DNA of 64,000 nt from Micromonospora cathayae (lineage in GTDB: Bacteria > Actinomycetota > Actinomycetes > Mycobacteriales > Micromonosporaceae), in contig NZ_CP118615.1 in assembly GCF_028993575.1 (NCBI RefSeq), positions 186,001 to 250,000 on the forward strand, in the 5' to 3' direction. Under the pieces are notes generated by a model. It was not told where the DNA came from. It made no database searches and saw nothing but the letters and a program-made list of their open reading frames with translations. Below, piece by piece: positions 59,765-64,000 of this stretch. The translations under genes and the position numbers were made by a program. Position 1 is the stretch's first letter. Every line of letters begins with the position of its first letter.

Positions 59765-60730
59765 GTGTCCCGTCGCCGTGCTCCCACCGTCGTCGCCGCG
59801 CTGCTCACCGCGGTGCTGGCGGCCTGCTCGACGGACGCCGCGCCGGCCACCTGGTCCCCGGCGGCCGAGCCGTCCACCACGACCAGCCCCACCAGCCCCG
59901 GCATCCCGGAGGGTCGGGCACCGGAGCAGACGTTCGCGGTCGGCGTACGCCAACTCCCGCTCAACCGGGACGGCGAGCGCCCCCTGCCGGTGACCCTGTG
60001 GTACCCGGCCCGGGGTGCGTCCGGCGGGCCGGCCGGACAGTCCGCCCCGGCGGCGGACGGCCGGTTCCCGGTGGTGCTGTTCAGTCACGGGTTGAACGCC
60101 CGCCCGGCCGACTACGCCACCCTGCTGACCCGCTGGGCGGCGGCCGGTTTCGTGGTGGCCGCCCCGACCTTCCCGAACACCGGCCGGGGCTCCCAGGTCA
60201 ACCCGCTCGACGTGCTCAACCAGCCGGCCGACGTCTCGTACGTGCTGACCGAGGTGCTCAAGCTGGACGAACGGCCGGACGACGTGCTGCGCGGACGACT
60301 GGCCGCCGACCGGGTGGCCGCGACCGGGCACTCGGCCGGCGGGGTGACCACCATCGGCCTGTTCACCGCCGGCCGCGACGAGCGGCTCGACGCCGGGGTG
60401 GTCTTCGCCGGCACCGCGCTCGGCGTGGGCAGCACGTTCGCCGGTGCCGCCGCCCCGCAGCTCTTCGTGCACGGCGAGCTGGACGAGGTGGTCAACTACT
60501 CGTCCGGCCGGGCCGTCTACGACCGGGTGCCGTGGCCCAAGGCGATGCTGAGCCTGCCGCAGGGCGACCACGGGCGGGCCCTGCTCACCGACGGCGCGGC
60601 GCTGCGGGTGGTGGCCGACACCACCACCGAGTTCCTCCGCTGGTCCCTCTACGGCGACCAGGCCGCCAAGCGTCGGATGCCGGCCGACGCCGCCCGGGGC
60701 GGCCTGGCCGTGCTCGACGACCGGCTCTGA
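59765..60730 (+). CDS. Lipoprotein alpha/beta-hydrolase, paralogue 2
   Basis: A 321-residue lipoprotein that duplicates the upstream gene. The lipobox is VLAAC (Cys at about 21), followed by a Thr/Ser/Pro-rich linker. FSHGLNARPADYATLLTRWAAAGFVVAAPTFPNT, ATGHSAGGVTT, FVHGELDEVV and QGDHGRALL supply the oxyanion region, Ser, Asp and His. The GTG at 59765 is the first start that yields a normal signal peptide. Divergence outside the core suggests an old duplication. Confidence 0.85.
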   Translation: MSRRRAPTVVAALLTAVLAACSTDAAPATWSPAAEPSTTTSPTSPGIPEGRAPEQTFAVGVRQLPLNRDGERPLPVTLWYPARGASGGPAGQSAPAADGRFPVVLFSHGLNARPADYATLLTRWAAAGFVVAAPTFPNTGRGSQVNPLDVLNQPADVSYVLTEVLKLDERPDDVLRGRLAADRVAATGHSAGGVTTIGLFTAGRDERLDAGVVFAGTALGVGSTFAGAAAPQLFVHGELDEVVNYSSGRAVYDRVPWPKAMLSLPQGDHGRALLTDGAALRVVADTTTEFLRWSLYGDQAAKRRMPADAARGGLAVLDDRL

Positions 60731-60851
60731 CGGGCGCACGCCGCCCGCCATCGGCCCAGGCGTACCCGACGACCGGCCCGGCGCATACCCGGAGACCGGC
60801 TGGTGCTCTGGCCTACCCGGCGGGCGACCGGCTCTGACCGGCAGCTGCCGG

Positions 60852-61805
60852 TCAGCTGGTGTGGTCGACGACGACCTTGCCGAAGACCTGGCCCGAGTGC
60901 AGCCGGGCGAACGCGTCCGCCACCCGACTGAACGGGTACACGCTGTCCACCACCGGGCGCACCCCCCGCTCGGCGCAGAAGGCCAGCACCTGGGCCAGGT
61001 CGTCCGGGGTACCCATCGAGGTGCCGAGGATCTCCAACTGCATGGCGAAGATCCGGCGCAGGTTGACCTTCGGCTCGAAGCCTGCGGTCGCACCGGAGAC
61101 GACGATGCGGGCCAGCGGCGCGGCCGACTTCAACGAGTGGTCGAAGGTGGCCGCGCCGACCGTCTCGATCACCACGTCGACCCGTTCCGGCAGCCGCGCG
61201 CCGGGTTCCAGCGCGGTGGCGCCGAGCGCGGCGATCCGGTCCCGCTTGCCGGCGTCGCGGCTGGTCGCGTAGACCCGCTTGCCCATCGCCACGGCCAGCA
61301 CCACGGCGGCGGTGGCGACCCCGCCGCCGGCACCCTGCACCAGGACGGCGTCGGCCTCGTCGACCCGACCCTTGGTGGTGAGCATCCGCCACGCGGTGAG
61401 CCAGGCGGTGGGCAGGCAGGCGGCGTCGGTGGCGGAGAGTCCGGCCGGCAGCGGCAGCAGGTTCGACCGGGGTACGGCCACCCGCTCGGCGAGCGTGCCG
61501 GGGGCGTGCTCGGAGAGGATCGAGATGCCGCGCGGGTCGCCGGGGTCGGCGATCAGCGGGTACACGACGACCTCGTTACCGTCCGGGTCCACGCCCACCG
61601 CGTCGCAGCCGAGGATCATCGGTAGCCGGTCCGCCGGCAGCCCGACGCCGCGCAGCGACCAGAGGTCGTGGTGGTTGAGCGAGCTGGCCAGCACCCGCAC
61701 GGTCACCCAGTCGTCGGCCCAGTGGGTCGGCTCGGGCTGCTCGCCGACGGTGAGCGCGGCGAGCGGGTCGGCGTCGTCGATCCGGGAGGCAAAGGCGGCA
61801 CGCAT
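60852..61805 (-). CDS. Medium-chain dehydrogenase/quinone oxidoreductase-like protein
   Basis: A 317-residue MDR-family enzyme. It has NHHDLWSLRGVG and ILGCDAVGVDP in the catalytic domain and VLVQGAGGGVATAAVVLAVAMGKRVYATSR as the NADPH-binding fold. The structural zinc cysteines and a catalytic zinc set are missing, so it is more like a zinc-free quinone oxidoreductase. ATG 61805 is preferred over the longer frame from 61862. The substrate is unknown. Confidence 0.85.
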   Translation of the reverse strand: MRAAFASRIDDADPLAALTVGEQPEPTHWADDWVTVRVLASSLNHHDLWSLRGVGLPADRLPMILGCDAVGVDPDGNEVVVYPLIADPGDPRGISILSEHAPGTLAERVAVPRSNLLPLPAGLSATDAACLPTAWLTAWRMLTTKGRVDEADAVLVQGAGGGVATAAVVLAVAMGKRVYATSRDAGKRDRIAALGATALEPGARLPERVDVVIETVGAATFDHSLKSAAPLARIVVSGATAGFEPKVNLRRIFAMQLEILGTSMGTPDDLAQVLAFCAERGVRPVVDSVYPFSRVADAFARLHSGQVFGKVVVDHTS

Positions 61806-61947
61806 GGTCGGCACGGTAACAGGGCGGGCCGCCACCGGGCAGCGTCCGCCGTCACCCACCATCGCCCGCAGCCGGCCGGACCGGGCCGGACGCCGGGGCC
61901 CTTCCGCACCACCGCAGCGGCGTGGGGGAAGGGCCCGGCGAGGAACG

Positions 61948-63126
61948 TCAGGCGCGGGCGACGCCGTCGGCGCGGGCCGCCTCGGCGACCGCTTCGGCGA
62001 CGGCCGGGGCGACCCGGGGGTCGAGCGGGGACGGCACGATCGCGTCCGGGGTGAGGGTCTCGGCGACCACCCCGGCGATCGCGTCGGCTGCCGCCACCTT
62101 CATGTTCTCGGTGATCCGGGTGGCCCGGGCGTCCAGTGCGCCCCGGAACACCCCGGGGAAGGCCAGCACGTTGTTGATCTGGTTGGGGTAGTCGCTCCGG
62201 CCGGTGGCGACCACCGCGACGTGCCGGGCGGCCACCTCGGGGTGCACCTCCGGGGTCGGGTTGGCCAGCGCGAAGACGATGCCGCCGGGGGCCATGCCGG
62301 CCACCGCCGCCTCCGGGATCTGCCCGCCGGAGACGCCGATCAGCACGTCCGCGTCGCGCAGCGCCTCGGTGATGTCGCCGTGCCGGCCGGCGCTGTTGGT
62401 GCTGGCCGCCAGCTCGGCCTTGGTTTCGGTGAGGTCGCTCCGGTCCCGGGTGATGATGCCGCGCGAGTCGCAGACCACCACGTCGTCCGGGTTGACGCCA
62501 CCGGCGATCAGCATCTTCGTCACCGCGATGCCGGCCGCGCCCGCGCCGCTGACCGCCACCCGCAGGTCGCCGAGCTTCCGGTTGAGCAGCCGGGCGGCGT
62601 TGCGCAGTGCGGCGAGCACCACGATCGCGGTGCCGTGCTGGTCGTCGTGGAAGACCGGGATGCCGAGGGCCTCGTCGAGCCGACGTTCGATCTCGAAGCA
62701 GCGCGGGGCGCTGATGTCCTCCAGGTTGATCCCGCCGAACGACGGCGCGAGCGCGGTCACCGTCCGGATGATCTCGTCGACGTCCTGGGTGTCCAGGCAG
62801 ATCGGCACGGCGTCCACGCCGCCGAACTGCTTGAACAGCACCGCCTTGCCCTCCATCACCGGCATCGCGGCGCGGGGGCCGATGTTGCCCAGGCCGAGTA
62901 CGGCCGAACCGTCGGTGACCACCGCGACGGTGTGCGACACCCAGGTGTAGTCGTCCACCAGGGCGGGGTCGGCGGCGATGGCCTCGCAGACCCGGGCGAC
63001 CCCGGGGGTGTACGCGAGGGAGAGGTCCTCCCGGCTGGTGAGCGGGACCGTCGACGCGACGGCCATCTTGCCGCCGGCGTGCAGCCGGAAGACGGGATCA
63101 GCGGGATCCGGTGAGGGCGAAGACAT
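61948..63126 (-). CDS. NAD(P)-dependent malic enzyme
   Basis: A 392-residue short-form malic enzyme that decarboxylates malate to pyruvate. SLAYTPGVARVCEAIA holds the catalytic Tyr, EGKAVLFKQFGGVDAVPICLDT the Lys, NLEDISAPRCFEIE and HDDQHGTAIV the metal ligands, and VAVSGAGAAGIAVTKML the dinucleotide-binding site. The ATG at 63126 is clear. There is no phosphotransacetylase-like extension of the MaeB kind. It belongs with the central-carbon genes nearby. Confidence 0.92.
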   Translation of the reverse strand: MSSPSPDPADPVFRLHAGGKMAVASTVPLTSREDLSLAYTPGVARVCEAIAADPALVDDYTWVSHTVAVVTDGSAVLGLGNIGPRAAMPVMEGKAVLFKQFGGVDAVPICLDTQDVDEIIRTVTALAPSFGGINLEDISAPRCFEIERRLDEALGIPVFHDDQHGTAIVVLAALRNAARLLNRKLGDLRVAVSGAGAAGIAVTKMLIAGGVNPDDVVVCDSRGIITRDRSDLTETKAELAASTNSAGRHGDITEALRDADVLIGVSGGQIPEAAVAGMAPGGIVFALANPTPEVHPEVAARHVAVVATGRSDYPNQINNVLAFPGVFRGALDARATRITENMKVAAADAIAGVVAETLTPDAIVPSPLDPRVAPAVAEAVAEAARADGVARA

Positions 63127-63265
63127 GGTGACTCCAGGATCTGTCGAGCAGATGGACCGGCCAGCCGGGCCACGTGGTCAGCGGCATCGGGCGGCACGCG
63201 GTGCGGGGGTCACCCGGGCACTGCCCGAGCATAGTGTCCGCGCCCCGGCTCGAATGTGAGTAGGG

Positions 63266-63625
63266 TCATACCCGTCGGTCACTGAAGCGCCGTGGTCGCG
63301 GCCAGTACCGGGCGACGACCCGTCCGAGCACGTCAGCCACCCCGTACGTGCCGGAGTCGTCGGTGCCGAGGGCGTTGTCCCCACAGACCCACCAGCCGCC
63401 CTCGACGGGGCGCACCGCGCGCTTGACCACGAGCAGGTCCGGGCGGCTGCGGAAGACCGCGACCACGATGTCCCCCGGCCGGACGGCCCGGCCACCGCGC
63501 CGGACCAGCAGCGCGTCGCCGTGCCGCAGGGTCGGGACCATGGACGGCCCGGTCACCAGTACGGCGGTCAGTGGGCCGCGCAGTCGGGGTGGCAGTCGGG
63601 GTGCGGGAGGTTCGAAACCGGTCAC
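63266..63625 (-). CDS. sodX: Nickel superoxide dismutase maturation protease (SodX, S26-type)
   Basis: A 119-residue signal-peptidase-like serine protease. VTGPSMVPTLRHGD contains the nucleophile S28, and LLVVKRAV contains the general-base Lys (K68); GDNALGTDDSGTYG completes box E. The protein is shorter than housekeeping signal peptidases and lacks their membrane anchor. GTG 63625 follows GGAGGTGAAACCCG. It is divergent from sodN, whose leader it is expected to remove so that the nickel-hook His becomes the N-terminus. Confidence 0.88.
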   Translation of the reverse strand: MTGFEPPAPRLPPRLRGPLTAVLVTGPSMVPTLRHGDALLVRRGGRAVRPGDIVVAVFRSRPDLLVVKRAVRPVEGGWWVCGDNALGTDDSGTYGVADVLGRVVARYWPRPRRFSDRRV

Positions 63626-63710
63626 CGGGTTTCACCTCCACCCCGTTGGGGAGCAGTCTCCAGGAGTAATGTCATCTCGGATCATCGCAAACGTCTCATG
63701 GAGGATCCCG

Positions 63711-64000
63711 ATGCGTCTTCCCCGCATCTTCACGCCGCGCGTGACCGTCAGCGCCCACTGCGACCTGCCGTGTGGCGTCTACGACCCGGCCCAGGCCCGG
63801 ATCGAGGCCGAGTCGGTCAAGGCGATCTGCGAGAAGTACCAGGCGAACACCGACCCGGAGTTCCGCACCCGTGCCCTGATCATCAAGGAGCAGCGCTCCG
63901 AGCTGGTCAAGCACCACCTCTGGGTGCTCTGGACCGACTACTTCAAGGCCCCGCACTTCGAGAAGTACCCGAACCTGCACACGCTGTTCAACGACGCCAC
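63711..64000 (+). CDS. sodN: Nickel superoxide dismutase, 5' part (cut by window edge)
   Basis: The first 96 codons of nickel superoxide dismutase. The 15-residue leader (MRLPRIFTPRVTVSA) is followed by the nickel hook HCDLPCGVYDP, in which the future N-terminal His and the two Cys bind nickel. The four-helix part follows (KHHLWVLWTDYFKAPHFEKYPNLHTLFNDA). A GGAGG ribosome site lies 6 bases before the ATG. The divergent sodX should cleave before the His. In Streptomyces, nickel control of sodN works through an RNA from sodF; the 85-bp gap here shows no site I can assign. Confidence 0.95.
   Translation, partial: MRLPRIFTPRVTVSAHCDLPCGVYDPAQARIEAESVKAICEKYQANTDPEFRTRALIIKEQRSELVKHHLWVLWTDYFKAPHFEKYPNLHTLFNDA

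Noticed and set aside
1..64000. tRNA, rRNA, IS elements, integrases, phage or toxin-antitoxin genes
   Set aside because: Looked for by motif and gene content; nothing convincing was found by eye. A dedicated scan could still reveal short RNA genes.

Overview
The window is GC-rich (GTG starts are common, third codon positions are mostly G/C, start/stop overlaps of the ATGA and GTGA type are frequent) and its gene content is actinobacterial: an actinobacterial-type fused oxoglutarate decarboxylase/dehydrogenase (Kgd/OdhA), nickel superoxide dismutase with its maturation protease, a SigE-family ECF sigma factor, an LmbU-family regulator and a DHA2 efflux pump with an HxlR regulator. A Micromonospora-like member of the Micromonosporaceae is the most likely source. 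That is an inference from gene content, since no rRNA or other phylogenetic marker is present. No tRNA, rRNA, CRISPR array, IS element or prophage gene was seen.

Layout. 1-9.4 kb: the start of a membrane protein, a YbdK-type carboxylate-amine ligase, a CoA-disulfide-reductase-like flavoprotein, an ECF sigma factor with a membrane-anchored HAF-repeat partner, a divergent WGR/beta-propeller protein, an antibiotic-kinase-like gene, and a DHA2 exporter divergent from an HxlR regulator. 9.5-18.1 kb: a compact leftward operon that looks like an uncharacterised cytosine-nucleotide biosynthetic cluster. It encodes a MilB/BlsM-like CMP hydrolase, a dihydroorotate-dehydrogenase-like flavoenzyme, a creatininase with all metal ligands, an NtaA/DszA/RutA-type flavin monooxygenase, an FMN reductase, a fusion of cytidylate kinase to a flavin reductase, and a CTP synthase, headed by an LmbU-type cluster regulator. 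18.5-26 kb: a DNA glycosylase, a kinase-like phosphotransferase and a sugar/surface-polysaccharide group (two GT2, one GT4, one GalE-like epimerase). 26-30.9 kb: an EF-hand-like membrane protein, ddaH-rocD arginine/ornithine catabolism, an FHA protein with a pterin dehydratase. 31-40 kb: a very large polytopic membrane protein, CutA, an acyltransferase, a patatin, a Ser/Thr kinase and a GT4. 40.4-44.5 kb: response regulator, histidine kinase and HtrA protease in one operon. 44.7-49.4 kb: an OlsB/OlsA-like lipid acyltransferase pair, a hotdog-like protein and an ABC transporter. 49.7-64 kb: central carbon metabolism (kgd, pta-ackA, malic enzyme), two paralogous lipoprotein hydrolases, an alcohol dehydrogenase-like gene, and sodX/sodN, the last cut by the window edge.

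How the main cluster may work (inference): CTP synthase and CMP kinase feed or recycle cytidine nucleotides, the CMP hydrolase releases free cytosine, the flavin monooxygenase (served by two different flavin reductases) oxidises or opens the ring, and the dihydroorotate-dehydrogenase-like and creatininase-like enzymes process the product. The LmbU-type regulator and a cluster of GGCGGGAC half-sites just upstream of the operon suggest pathway-specific activation. The nearby exporter and HxlR regulator may belong to it.

Non-coding highlights: two copies of a 61-bp hairpin repeat 29 kb apart, several short tandem repeats (9, 13, 18, 20 and 42 bp), strong convergent terminators, a nested hairpin in front of pyrG, and a nested hairpin leader in front of kgd.
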